Below are positions 1-12,821 of a DNA stretch of 60,000 bases, one piece after another. Source of the DNA: Polytrichum commune (lineage: Eukaryota; Streptophyta; Polytrichopsida; Polytrichales; Polytrichaceae); NCBI GenBank assembly GCA_950295325.1, contig OX485805.1:15365501-15425500 (forward strand). The letters run 5' to 3'. The first letter of the stretch is position 1, and each line of letters begins with the position of its first letter. Both the position numbers and the translations under genes were made by a program. Below the pieces are notes generated by a model. That model was not told where the DNA came from. It searched no databases and worked only from the letters and a program-made list of their open reading frames with translations.

Positions 1-3000
1 GGGGGCATCGGCTTTAAAACAACTCATAGGACGGTTTTTGTAAAAATTATATCAAATTCTACAAAAGTAAAAGGACCAAAAAGTTGGGTGAAGTCCAAAT
101 TAAATAAAATGAGTATAAAAAAAATCATATAATTCGATTTTTAATGCAATTATATGCTTCAAGGAATATCCGTTTCTTATATATATAATTATATTTTTTG
201 ATTCTTTGTTAGAAGGGCTACAAGAGTTTCCTATATTAATTTTTTTTGAAATTGTAAATGTATAAGCATTATGACACAATGATCATTATGTCTAATTATT
301 GTATTCTATTGTACTATAGCGTGGATTTCGATGTCAACCCGCGTGTAACACTACCACAATGAAAGACACGTTATGGAGGAGATGATGATGGAAAGGTGTA
401 CAAACCATTTTGCATATCAGCACGTGAGGATTGTGGTGTGAAGAAGTAAAGTGTATTGCCAAATGATGTGGAGGGGGAGGGGGGGGGGTAGTCATTGGTT
501 GGAGTAGCAATATACGTGCGAACAAATGATAGGGTATTTTAAAAACATGGGGGCAAAAAATTATAAATGGACTTAAGAGTAATATAGGGTATCAAAAATG
601 GCATTGGACATCTTTAAAGTACTATAGGGCATGGAATAATAGGTAATTTGGAATTATAAGTAATGCAAGCCATTTTTCTATTAACCCAAAGTAGAAAATT
701 TCCTAATGATAGCATGTGAAAAAAAGAAGAGAATTGAAAGTAATACCCCCCTATAAAATAGTGGTTGTTCGCACCTATATCCTTAACTTTTTAACACACT
801 GCCCCCCCCCCCCCCGAGGGGCGGGGACGTTTGGATGATGAAGATCCATGAAGATCCACACATGAAAATTCACTAGCATGGAAACTTGAATATGGGGAAT
901 CAAATATTATTCTTCATGCTTTGCACTAACAAAAACAAGAAAGAGATGCACCTCTGCCATTAGCATCCATGCAAAGAAATCCGAAGGTTTGTTGTAACTG
1001 AAGTTTCAATTCCGTTGGTAACTTATGGATTAATATGTGAACTTCATATGTCAAAAACATAGTGATGGAAATTATATTGGTGGTCTTTATAGATACTATA
1101 ATTTGAAAGTGTGTATATGGTAGTTGCTCTAATTATGTACTCATTGTATGTAATGAAGGCCATGTATATACGTATGTTGTGAAAGAGGTTTTGCTCATAT
1201 AGTATAATCATATTTGAAGGTAAACTAGTAAATGTACCAATTATGCGTATTGTCCTAAATGTAATTCAAGCTCCAAATGAGTGGATAATATAATGTATGG
1301 AATTGTACATGTATGATAACATTTGTATATAAGTCTAAATTTTTTCCAACTGTGTTGGAATTTGTAGTCATGTAAGATGAAGGTATTTGCAATTCTTATC
1401 CAGAATTGTGTTTTTGCCTACACATGCATTGGAGCTATTTCTCATAGTATAGAATAGAAATTGAAACCCACATCTGAAATGTATACACATGATTACGTTC
1501 CAGAATATACAACATTTGGTATATATGGTTTTATTGTATAGGTGTTTTTTGGAGCAAGCTTAAAACCAAACTACAAGATGGTTTTGTATTTGGTGATGAG
1601 CAATGATGTGCAAATGGTCGTGACACAGCCCTTGGCCATCATGTCACGTCATAAATGACCTACCGGTGTCACATTGCATCACATTGGGACGTGACGCCCA
1701 TTGGTGTGGTAATTTTTTTTATTGCATCATTTTTGTGAAAATATTTCTATTGGGGTTGACTACCCTAGTCAACTCCAACTAGCAGTCAATTTCTTCTAAA
1801 AATTTCCAAAATTTCCAAAAAATTCAAATTGTTTTTGGGAGTGTCAGATCTTGCTAGATGGAAAATCTAACATACATTAAAAAAATTGTAAATTTAATTT
1901 TTTTTCCTTGAAGTCCACTACAACAATCAATTTTGAGCAGTCCATTGCTTGGTTGACTATAGTATTCCATGGCTTGGTTGACTACAATAGTCAACTGCTA
2001 AACCAAATTTTCAAATTTCAAAAGATATGGATTGTTAAATCTTATAACAAAAAGATCTAATGGTATAATTTTTTAATTTAAAAAATTTATTTTCATGCGC
2101 AGTCCACTATTCAGTCAGCTATTATTTTATAGTCAACTACCATGTTGGTTGTTATTTTATAGTCAACTAGAATGCTCACCAGGGGGTTGACCACACTAGT
2201 TTACCCATGGGTAAATTGTTGGATTTACCCCTGCCAACGTGACGTTTTTTGGTCCATCACCAGGTCATTGTCACAAGATGTGAGGTGATATGATGGACAT
2301 GGACGTGAAAACTCTAGTAATGCTTTTGATGTTGAAGTATCAAAAGTTACACCTCCCAATAATCCATGCACTAACTTTTGCCTCTTGAATGAGAAAAATG
2401 CATAGCAAATATTTGATTTGATGCAAAGTATGGCGAGCATGCAGTCTCAAATTTCACATATGATTCTTCATCTTATCATATATGCAACATTAGCCGAAAT
2501 AAAAGTCTAAAATAAAACTAGAGATGCGACAATTATTATTTTAGAATTTATATGATGCATACATGAGCAAAAACAAAGACAACAATGATGCACCCGAGGC
2601 AATTCTATAATGTATCATGTGAGAGCCCATCAATGGCCAACACATATTAGCATCATGTATCGAGATAGCATCCTGCATCATGACCAACACTAAATGTCAA
2701 CAATTATTTTCCAGGTGGCCTACACAAGTGGTTGTCTATGACGATCCACAATTGTACATAAAATTAGTTTGTCAAGTATGTACTCTATTGTACCTTTATT
2801 TGTATATATAAATAGATCATACCACTATATTAAGAACATGTGACTTTGTGCATTCTTATTCAATTACGAACTACCAAAGAATATTCAATTATTATATTTC
2901 ATTTCTTAATTATGTAAAAAATTGTAGCATGTTCAAATTCAAGACATCTTAAAGATCGCTTTGTGATAATAATGATGTTGAGATGTGAGGCAAAGATTAA

Positions 3001-3139
3001 AAATGAATGGAGTTTATACATAACCGGGGTAGGAGAACAAAAGAAGACGGTTGAGTTGCATAGTAATAAACATTTTTTGTTAGTAGCTTGTGAGAATATT
3101 TTGAACATAAAACAAAAAAATTAAGATGCATGTCAATAT
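1..3139. other. AT-rich intergenic DNA, no gene seen
   Basis: No reading frame here has coding character: all are short and run through low-complexity AT-rich sequence. A run of about 12 G lies near 477-488 and a run of 14 C at 802-815. The stretch 1750-2200 is rich in TTGAC and its complement (reported separately). I recognise no transposon protein. Confidence 0.6.
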
Positions 3140-5390
3140 GTATATGTCCATGCAGGTAAACATGGATTGTGTGGCGCGGTGTCCACTTGTGTCATTGTAA
3201 CTATACTTGGAAAATATTCGAGCCACATGGATTCATTTTGGAAGAGTAGGACCTTCAAACAAGATTGATACACAAGCCATTGTAGATCAACGAGCATGCC
3301 CTGTTGTTTGCTATCATTGGTATGCGGTTCACAAAAGAGGTTCCAACATTATCAAAGTTAAAGACAAACTTTAAGGTGCATTTGCAAATTGCATATTTAG
3401 AAACAATAGTACTTTTGAAGCAATCATGTGGATGAGTTTGATGAAAGTTCGACAAATATAGCAAGACAACTACCTCAAGGAACGGTTCAAAAATGGCAAT
3501 CACATGGTTTCGTCCTTTGCAAGTTTTGACAGATGCGAACATTCATTTATTTGCACGGAATTTGTCATGGGCCACTGGGCCCAACAATGGTATTTTGAGA
3601 GCATTAAGGCAACAATTTCCATGAGGAAGAGACAATATGATGTAATGAATGCCATGAGATGGATGTTGAAGGACAAATGGCCAAGGCAGTGTACATTTGA
3701 AACCCTTATACATATTGATATTGAGAAGAGCACAATATTTCTTTAATAAAGATATAGGAATTGGTAGCACATGCAAGTACATCATTTATTGTAAGGTGGA
3801 AGGGCCCAACATATGAGACTTGCAAAAAACAAACACAATACATGGACTGTAGCCATGAAAACATTGTCCGTTTCATGCAGAAGGAGGTCAAGGGATTACA
3901 GAACTTGTGGATCATTTCCAATGGCTTTCTAAGTCAATGGTACGCTCCGATTCGTGTCAAAACCGTACCATTTGGATACATGTTATGCGGTCTATCCTCA
4001 ATGTCACGGCAAGTAGATTGGATGGACATTGCATTGAGCAGCAAATTGGTAGATTGTAGAGCGATGGGTGCAAATGGAGGCATCATATGTAAAATAGGAG
4101 TGCCCAAAATATTGCAACAAATTGTGGTTTGGATGTCATGAATGACATGATGGAATGCCATCATTTTGTTGGCTTCAAATGAGAGTGTGACATCATTATG
4201 GGAACTACTCAATACTACTCATGGATTTGTGAACATGGCTCTTCATGAAGGGATGTATGTTTTTTTCTCACCAATTATCTAGAGTGCAAAAGTTTTTGAA
4301 GCATAATAAAAATAACCTTTAAAGAGGTTGGGGGTTTGTTGTATGTTATGTGCTATGAGAGGAAGTTTGATTGGAGCCCCAACATTTCTTTACATGATGA
4401 TGAGCAATGGCTCACGACATGGCTATAGCCTCTCAAAGCGTGGCCCATACTCAAGTTCAACATGCATTGAAGGTGCCCGAGAACCATGCTTCGGTATTGT
4501 GCACCGCCTACTTGGATGGTGGTTGTAGTGGGACTCACACATATGGTCCATGTTCTCATGAATGATGGAATGTTGCATAAAATTATTGTATTTGAAAGTG
4601 ATGCAGTGATCCATTTGAAGCTCCTTGATTGGGTGCAAGCCAGAAGAACAACAAACATCTCTAGGAAGAACGCTAAGAGAATGACATAGGCTTATTCTTC
4701 CAAAAACAATGCATCAAGGTCCAAAAACTCGGAAAGTGCTACAACAAATGTGGCTACAAGAGGCTCAATTTCATTTAAGGAAAAATCAAATGTGGCAAAG
4801 CCATTGTCCATCAAGTCAAAGCATGCAAGCATTTAAACTTCATTAGCTCCTATTGTCACTGACAACACCATTTGAGCAGTACATGGTGGACATTGTGGAT
4901 GACATAAATATGTTACTATTGAAGGAGAGGATGCACACATGTCTACTACCTTCAAGAAGCATATAGATACGACAACAACAAAAAGATGGTACCCTTGCCA
5001 TTTGTAGCACGCAATTGGAGAGCTCATTGCAAATGGATCAACAATGGGTGCAAAGCATCAATGATGATCTCACATACCCAAAGGACAATGATTTCTATAT
5101 TGACCGATTGAATCATGTTGGATTCAAAAGAATCTAGATGATCACATAGATCAGTGGGCCACTTTTGAAGGAAGATTTTTCAAGAGAATGGAAACTGCCT
5201 AATTATTTCAGCAACTGGCTTTAACATTAAAGGCGAGAGGGGAGTAGTCATTCAAGAGATCTTGATGTTCTAGCATCCTCTCTATTGCTAAATCTTAGTG
5301 TTGCATCTTCAAATGGAGAAGTACTTACATTTGTTGATGTTGAGAAAGTTCTACAAACTCCACATGAGAATAATTCAGTATAGAGGTTTA
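3140..5390 (+). pseudogene. Fragmented coding-like region, family unknown
   Basis: The plus strand holds several neighbouring medium-length open stretches (3504-3746, 3761-4141, 4328-4528, 4486-4689) in shifting frames. They are less AT-rich than their surroundings and full of Trp, Cys and His codons. This is what a decayed transposon gene looks like. I could not match any stretch to a transposase, reverse transcriptase or host family, and no terminal repeats were found. Both strands are open in parts, so the strand itself is uncertain. Confidence 0.25.
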
Positions 5391-5519
5391 TATTAGGCCA
5401 GTCTAAGTATTGCAATTTATATGTATAGATCGTAAAATCATATACATATTATGCATATGTAAATAAAATAGTGTACATAATAGATATAGCACAATTATTA
5501 AAAAATAAACATGGATTTC

Positions 5520-5556
<37 letters not shown>

Positions 5557-8500
5557 TGGTTTTTGGGATGTGGTCCACAATAATATTGGTCTACAAAACA
5601 ATCATTGGACACGTCTTATTGAATGTGTACAATATTGAGATAATCATAACTATAATTTTGTGCATTTTTCTTATTATTTAATAACTACATTATATCCATG
5701 TACATGTGCGCATCCATGTCTTTGGTCATAACAATGAAGTATAGATTTGCTTATTCATACATAGTTGCAATGGTCAAGTCACAACAAATGGTTGTCATAG
5801 GCAAGTTTTCTTCTAGTGATGAGCAACCTTGACGTCACTTGTGATGCTTTGAATAAAACTTGGTTGGGCAATGCATCAATGGAAACTTAATTGGTTATAC
5901 AAAAAGAGCTAGCAAGTTGTCACATGCATCACATGCTCATTTTTGGACGACTTGGGAGATCCCGTGATGAATTTCTCATGATTGGTATGCTTGATTGAAA
6001 CTAGAAATTAAAAAGATGTCCAACATGTCAAGCATACATGAGCATACATCACAGGTGGGTCACTTAGTGCATTTTACAAACAACGTGCGGCATAATATAG
6101 GGAGGATTCAATTCATTTGAAATAAGAATTAGAAAGGAATTACACATAATGAAGGGCCCATTAAAAGTAGACAATCCCATTATAAGTAAACTAGATAGGT
6201 ATAAAATGTGAGCAATTTATTATTTAATAGCTAACATAGGGGGTGAAGTTTAGGATCCTAAGGATTATGTTGAGTATGATTTGTTTGTAAGGATGCACTA
6301 AGCTGAATAATGCCAAATAGTTAGAAATGTTACTAATATTTTTTCTGGAGTAGATGAGGGTTCATTGTGGATTGGGAGGGTGTAGGCCATGAAGTGGCAT
6401 AATGGGAATATGTTTGGGATATTAAGGCAACATGTTGACCCCTTGGCCCTAGTCAAAGAATATGGGAGGAAAAATTCTCACAATCCCTATATTGAAGTAA
6501 TGCTTTAATATTATAGGAAACATCCGAGCAGTAACAAATTCAAATATGATCACACCAATAGCAAACGGATTGATGTGGATTGCATTAATTATACTGTGAG
6601 CATGAGCTACAATGCTACCAACAAAGATTACACGCTAGATAAGATTGATGTGGAGGAGCTGGAAAAGTTTGTGATAGAGAGAATTGTATAGGGTTCATGT
6701 ACGAGGTTTGTGCTAATGCACAGACTCCTATGGAGCGGGTGTTGTGATTTATAACACATAATTGTTTATTTATTCTGGTGCATACACCTGCATTTTTGTA
6801 ATGCACATGGTGTATGATATTTTAGTTGTTTATATGGGTTTTTATGATATGCAAGTGTGATGTGGTTTGGTTTTGTCTGAAGTCCCTATGAAGTTAATGA
6901 TTTCAAGAACCATGTTTGTATGGACATGGATTATTTTTTATTACTTATAAGGAATATACACTACAATAAAATTACATTTGTATGGGAAATGTAAGAAATG
7001 GTAAGGTGCAAACAATAGGTTGTTTTACATAATTAACTAATTATAAGGAACCTTTAATTCATGCCTTGGAAGTGAATAGCCCCTAAACAAATACCATTCT
7101 ACCACATGTGATGCACAAAAATCATATAAAGTGACCCACTTGTAGCATATATGAGCATTGAATCAAACACAAACATATATTAGGACTTGCATTTAAGACT
7201 CTATGGTTATATAAGTCAAACCACACTATAAAGAAAACAAACTAGGTATTTGCCAATGCATTTTGAGCAAGTACGTCGCTTTGTCTCTACAATAATGGAT
7301 CGGGTATGGCAACATGAGTCCAACAAGTAATAATAAAATCATTTGTGTACTCTTTACCTTGCATTCCTTGCAAAGGAAGGTACACTTACCAAGTACCAAG
7401 GACATTTAGAAAAGTTGGACAACAACCTCTCGAAGCCATGGGAGTTGGACTATGTTTGGAAAACTAATACCTAGCAAGCATTCTTGATGAATAGTTTGTG
7501 TTTGTGGGCAGGTGAGGAATTCAATGTATAAGGTAGATGTGCCTAATTGTGTGTTTGTTTTAAATGGACACCTATATTTGAGTGGAGTATGGTTTGGTGT
7601 GAATCTAAGAATGGACACCAAAAACACATATGTTAACATGCTTAAGATTTGCTAACCATTCTCCATGCAATACTCAACATAGTTGGAGGGAAACTATATG
7701 ATCATATAATAACATAGAGAATCTTCGTGTTTTGACAACAAATAGGATATTCATACGAGCTTGAAAATTTATGTGGAAAGTGGCTATGGGCTTGGTTTGG
7801 ATAATTTGCTAATCATCTCAAACTAATTATGTACATCATATCCTAATGAGAAGTGGGTGCAGAGAAAAAAAAATGTTTGTTTAAAACCCTCTTACCTTAG
7901 ATGCATGCTCACCTCTTAACACACCCTATTGCCATCTACAAAAATTGCTTGTTGACCAACTTCCTTGGGTTTGTGTGGTTTCCCAAACACACATGCAAAG
8001 GTATTGGGCATAGATTGGGAGCATGGCCATCTTTTCTAAGTGGTCCAGGTCATCTTCAATTGTAGTTGTCCATCTATGTCAAGTTGCAGTAACTTATTGA
8101 TTTGTGCATGTTTGTGCAACCAATGTACAATGCAAAGCTTTTCCATTCTCGTGTACGTCTTCTCTTATTGGCTTGGAGTTTGTGATAGAATGAATGTCAA
8201 GGTTTGGAATCACATCTAAATATCACGTGACATGTCAAAAATTGAGTTGAAGGATAAAATATCGCTAGTATATAATAACACAAATATTTGGTTCAACAAC
8301 AAATAATATCAAGTATTTAAAAATAAAGATGATTTTCCTCATTTCTCAAGTTACATTTAAACCCAAGGCCTTAACCGGGATCACATGAGTACTTTGAGGT
8401 TATACTGTTTGATGCCAAAATAGTTCTAGCATCTGATTCCAGTGTACCAGCTTTTGATTCCTCTGTGAAGTTTGCAATATTAGGCTTTGAGCAAATGTAA

Positions 8501-9050
8501 ATTTCATAGATTCACTTGATACACTAGACTGCTTCATAATAAGTTGGGAACAGAGCTACTCAGTACAAATTTCTCTTGTCGAATCATCAGCACACCTGGA
8601 TTGAAATGCAGTGAACATCAAGAGCAGTTCAAAGATTTCTCTTGAAAATAAAAGAGTCCAAAGATTGACTTGAACTACACAATTCAATGACATGTGAACA
8701 TTTCCGATGAGTTTGAAGGTACAGGTGTATGAAAATGTGAAAGGTCAGATCAGAGAGACTAAATATGAATGGTTGGAATGGATGTGAAAGGATGGGACTG
8801 AAAGATCTAATCCTTCTGCATTGTGAATTGAGATTTTCAAACAGGACATATCATGACAAGCAAAAAAATTGGTCACCATACCATGACACTCCAAAGCAAC
8901 TCTCAAATCACACTCACGATGCATGTGGCGCAACTAGGTACTACATTATCATAAGATATTAGTCTTTCCAAAAGAGACCACCTCCGATAGGAGGCTGTAG
9001 CACTAGAAAAAATAGCCTAGCTCTGTAAACCTGTGGCATCACGCCCAACC
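5391..9050. other. AT-rich intergenic DNA
   Basis: A long AT-rich stretch with no convincing gene. It includes a (TA)16 microsatellite at 5523-5554. The end, near 9050-9090, turns pyrimidine-rich (CTCTCTTTCTCTC followed by ACAACCCTAATAG), which looks like the 5' leader of the gene that follows. Confidence 0.5.
5523..5554. repeat. (TA)16 microsatellite
   Basis: Sixteen uninterrupted TA units are seen directly. A second, shorter (AT)10 tract lies at 50161-50180. Confidence 0.95.
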
Positions 9051-9159
9051 TTCAATTCTCTCTTTCTCTCTCTACAACCCTAATAGGAGTATTGTCTTTC
9101 AACTCATCCTGTAACTGAAGTGAGTCATAAGTACCTCGTCAATTTTTGCGGATTAAAGG

Positions 9160-11331
9160 ATGTCTTGGATTAGGGTAAGAGCCAACACCTCATGAGAAAA
9201 TACTTATATCCCAGGCAGTGTTTGCGAAGATTTTTGGGCATAATCAGTCAAAATCCTAGTGTTTTCAAGTCCAACCAGTTATATGTTGTGATCTTTTGGT
9301 TTTTCTTTAGTAATTTGAGGTATATTCCACAGATTCCTCTATAATGATCAGCAATTTTCCTCAAGTCTTGAACATCAATCGGTTATTTCTCAAACTCAAT
9401 TGATTCATCTGTAACTAGTGGTCGGTTCTCCCCATTCATTGATCCCAGGTGTTTGGCTGTTCATGAACCCCACCATTTGATCAACTCACCCTTGGACACT
9501 TAACCTCAAATCTTTGACTGGCTTTCCTTTTTCTCGCTAGACATCTCTGCAAAGGACCAATCAAATTTCAGTGTTTCATGGTAGGCTTAGAGTGTGCCGT
9601 TTGCAATTCATAATGTTTTCTGAGTACCTGTGGATTCATTTTCAGAAACTAAGAGAACATGGTTTGGACAAATACTTCTCTACAGGAAGTAGGAAGGACA
9701 AAGACCCCATTGGGTGAACGAAGCAGTGTACGAAGGGTTGGAGAAAAAAACCCTGACAAAGCATGGCCTCCCAAAATGAACTTTCAGAAATCCCCGGAGA
9801 TTACATTCTTGGACATTATATCACAACCACCAGGACAAGTTTCATCATTTCTCATCAAAAGGGTGGGTTCCAAAGCACTTGCAAAGCACTCACCCAAATG
9901 GTTTGCTTCTTTGGTGACACTTGAAAACACAATATGAGAAATTTGTTACTTCAGGTCTTCAACTGTACTGATAAATATGGTTGTCCGTCGCTATGCAACG
10001 TTGAGCACCAAACAACAAACCTTTGATGCTTTGCACATGAATGAGTTTCCAGTAATGAAATTACAGACTCAAAAACAAAGGTTTGCAGATCAGTTTATCA
10101 GGGTACAACATGATAGCTGTTGAATTTATCTGGGCTTGGGGAAATACACATTTAGAATAGGGCAAGCTTCACCTAAAATAAACCAGGTGCTATATATACA
10201 TATTGAGTTTATCACCTAACAAGAGTTTGTGGGTGCACCTTCTGAAACAGATAAGTTCCATTGTAGACAATATGGAGAAGGTGGCCGAAACTGTCGACAC
10301 CAATTTCCATAATCAAATCAAAGCTTTAGAAAGGTCAGTCTGCTAATTTTGCTTCCCAAAAGCTGTCTCTGTAGCCTGACAGAGAAATTCAACCTGGTTT
10401 GTTTTTACCTAATCTGGAAAAGACATAAAAAGCATAGACTACTAGTGCAGAGACCAATTACAAGGCTTGTAGTATACATCGTTGAAAGTGCAAAGCATGG
10501 TGCATTTTGAGAACAATTCAGATAACTCTACAATGCTTAATTTCCTGAGTTGTAGCTTAGATATAAGAGCTCATATGAAGTTAGCAATCAACCCCAAATA
10601 CTCCTGACTCGACATTCTTGAAGTGAGGAATGCAAGAATCGAAGTTGGAACAGAAAAGAGGCTGACACAGCAAACCAAGTGCGAATGGACAGCCAACGCC
10701 AGAAGAAAGTGCATGAAATTATTGACGTCATGGATAAAGACAAGGGTAAAAGCTCTCAGACCTGTAGACATCTCAACACCATCTTTCTGAGAGCATTTAC
10801 AGGTTTTCTCTTTGCCTCCATTTGATCCAATTGCTACATCCTCCATCTAGGTGCGCATTTTGTGCTGCTCTGAAGCCACATAGATCATTGATTATCAGCT
10901 TGAAGTCACAAAATTTATAATAAAAAAGTAAGCCAAAGCTACAACACTAATTTACATAAAATTCAGCAGTACACATTGATACCAATTGCATTACAAGAAA
11001 ATTGTTTACCTCTTGTGAATCTCGAGTACATCCTCGCCTGTGTGAAAGAGAAATTGTACCATGAGCATATTGCGCTGGAAACCTAGCAATGTTCTGCATG
11101 TTAACCTTACTGATATTTTGTTGCTTGCCAGCAGATAACATGATCCTGGTAAGTGACTTCCTGAAGCCTGCTTCAAGTTTTGATGTTGTCAAGGAAAAGA
11201 GAGCGGAAGAAAAGCATATGCACAAACCCAAATCAAAACCGAAACCTAAATCCAAGCCACAGCAGCTTGAGAATGCGGCTTCAAATTCTGTAGATACAAA
11301 GAAACTGAAAAGAAAGGTGGTAAAGAAATGA
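9160..11331 (+). CDS. Candidate five-exon gene for a 176-residue basic coiled-coil protein
   Basis: I do not recognise this protein. The model is built from five exons: 9160-9174, 9646-9713, 10208-10333, 10624-10745 and 11132-11331. Each has GT/AG borders and the phases (0, 2, 2, 1) fit together, giving 177 codons including a stop. The start MSWIR follows a CT-rich leader at 9050-9090. The middle (about residues 33-110) is rich in Lys, Glu, Gln and Asn with heptad-like spacing (for example IVDNMEKVAETVD and KKVHEIIDVMDKD), so a coiled coil is likely. The tail is strongly basic, with repeated KPKSK units and a KKLKRK cluster that could be a nuclear or nucleic-acid-binding signal. The acceptor at 10207 is weak, so exon 3 may start elsewhere. 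The first intron contains a dispersed repeat (9230-9500). Function is unknown. Confidence 0.45.
9230..9500. repeat. Dispersed repeat, copy 1 (related to 17690-18260)
   Basis: This segment is clearly similar to 17690-18260, with shared runs such as TCAAAATCCTAGTGTTT and TTATTTCTCAAACTCAA. Here the sequence CTGTAACTAGTGGTC is uninterrupted. In the other copy a MITE sits at the TA of that sequence. This copy lies in the first intron of the candidate gene at 9160-11331. Confidence 0.8.
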
Positions 11332-11428
11332 TACTCTTGGTATTATCAAACTCATGCTTTTCTTGACCTTTAAATATATTCATGATGAGTTCCATAAACA
11401 TACTTGCCACACGAGATCAAGGAAATTA

Positions 11429-11926
11429 GGGCCACTTCACACACGAGACTCAGAGCCCGTGACCATTACTCTTCAAGCACTCTCATTGGTGGAAAAGGCG
11501 GAGCCGGTCCAAGTTCGCTTCACACGACGCGTGAGGGACCAACAACTATGTGAATGCAAGATGGATGTAAAATCTACATGGATTTTTACATGGCATCGAA
11601 TGGATCGTGTTTCATGGTCACTTGGACTCTTTTCAAAAACCACTTCTTGGAGGTAGGCCTTACACAAAACCGGAGACCATGGCACTTCGAATGCTCACAA
11701 CCGTTGATTTATTCTATTTTATCATGTGTGAGGACCCACATGAATAAAAAATTCATTGAAATAGTATTTGGTTGAGGGCCTGGTCACATATGACTTCACA
11801 TTACACTTGAGAGTTCGTGAACACACTACATGAGTCTGGAGGTGTGTTGGGACGGCCTTGGGACACTTTCTTTTGGGCTCTCACAACTTCATGGTCACAG
11901 CCCTTGGCTCGTGTGTGAAGTGGTCC
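11429..11926. mobile_element. 498 bp Harbinger-type (Tourist-like) MITE, copy A
   Basis: The element begins GGGCCACTTCACACACGAGA and ends with the inverted relative (CTCGTGTGTGAAGTGGTCC). TTA lies directly outside both ends (11426-11428 and 11927-11929). A 3 bp TTA/TAA duplication is the hallmark of the PIF/Harbinger superfamily. Copies at 38218-38715 and 56489-56986 have the same length, 498 bp. It has no coding capacity. It inserted about 100 bp beyond the stop codon of the candidate gene ending at 11331. Confidence 0.9.
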
Positions 11927-11929
11927 TTA

Positions 11930-12821
11930 GTCCACGGATCACACCAGCAGGAGTCCAAAGTGTGTCGAAGCATTAATTGCGAGTACTAGACAGGAAGCTA
12001 TATAGTGTGGACCTAAGGGTTGCAACATTAGACCAAAGCATAACCGCTAAACTTGCAAATTACCACCAACATAAGGTATTGAAACAAAGCTAAATGCATC
12101 AATACTTCACGGTGTGCCACACCCTCCATTCATATCTATGAATCCACAATCTCAACAACCGTCCTAAACACATCCATGTTTAGCACCCATATGTTGTCCA
12201 TAAGGTTAAGCTCCTTAGGACCAGACATCCCAAAAGCTTAGAGGGCTTAACTTTATGATATTGTCCAAACAACGATATAATCACTTTTTAAACTTCAATT
12301 CCATCAAGCATACCTTTAAAACATGACCATCACTCCCGCCAACATCCTCAAGGCAGTGTAAATATTGCATGCACCAGACTTACTTGGTAGATTTCTTTGC
12401 AATGACTGACATTCTTGTACATGGAGCAAAAATATTGACTGTCAAATCGAAGGGTCATATAGACACCAAAATGATGGACTGTATCAGAATGGCTTTGAAA
12501 GCATCAAGACTGTCAATACTTACAAATGAAGGTAGTCAAATAACCTTGGCAGACAGTTTAAGAGAGGGACAATTGCGGACATGAGCTGATAAGTCAGACA
12601 CATCCGACTATTGAATCCAAGGCTATCCTTTGACATTCTTACACCTAATCTAATGATGCTTCTCTGCTGCAGATACAATGAATGCAAAATTGGATAGACT
12701 AGTCCTGTGCTAAAATGGCACCTGCAGGATCCTCCTACAATACTCTCAAACAGAATCTTCCGCCTATCCTGCCATAATTATGCACCTTGAGAAAAAGACA
12801 AGATACTTACATCTGGGGGCC
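11930..12821. other. Intergenic, 3' side of apyrase
   Basis: No recognisable gene. A short plus-strand open frame at 12369-12584 has no family match and lacks supporting exons. The part near 12700-12821 should be 3' UTR of the minus-strand apyrase gene. Confidence 0.5.

Noticed and set aside
10571-10846. Minus-strand 91-residue frame with hydrophobic stretches, like a membrane protein
   Set aside because: It overlaps a plus-strand exon that fits a five-exon model with correct phases. The hydrophobic look is the complement of a Lys/Glu/Gln-rich exon.
12369-12584. Plus-strand 71-residue frame beyond apyrase
   Set aside because: No family features, no supporting exons, and it stands in probable 3' flank of the apyrase gene.
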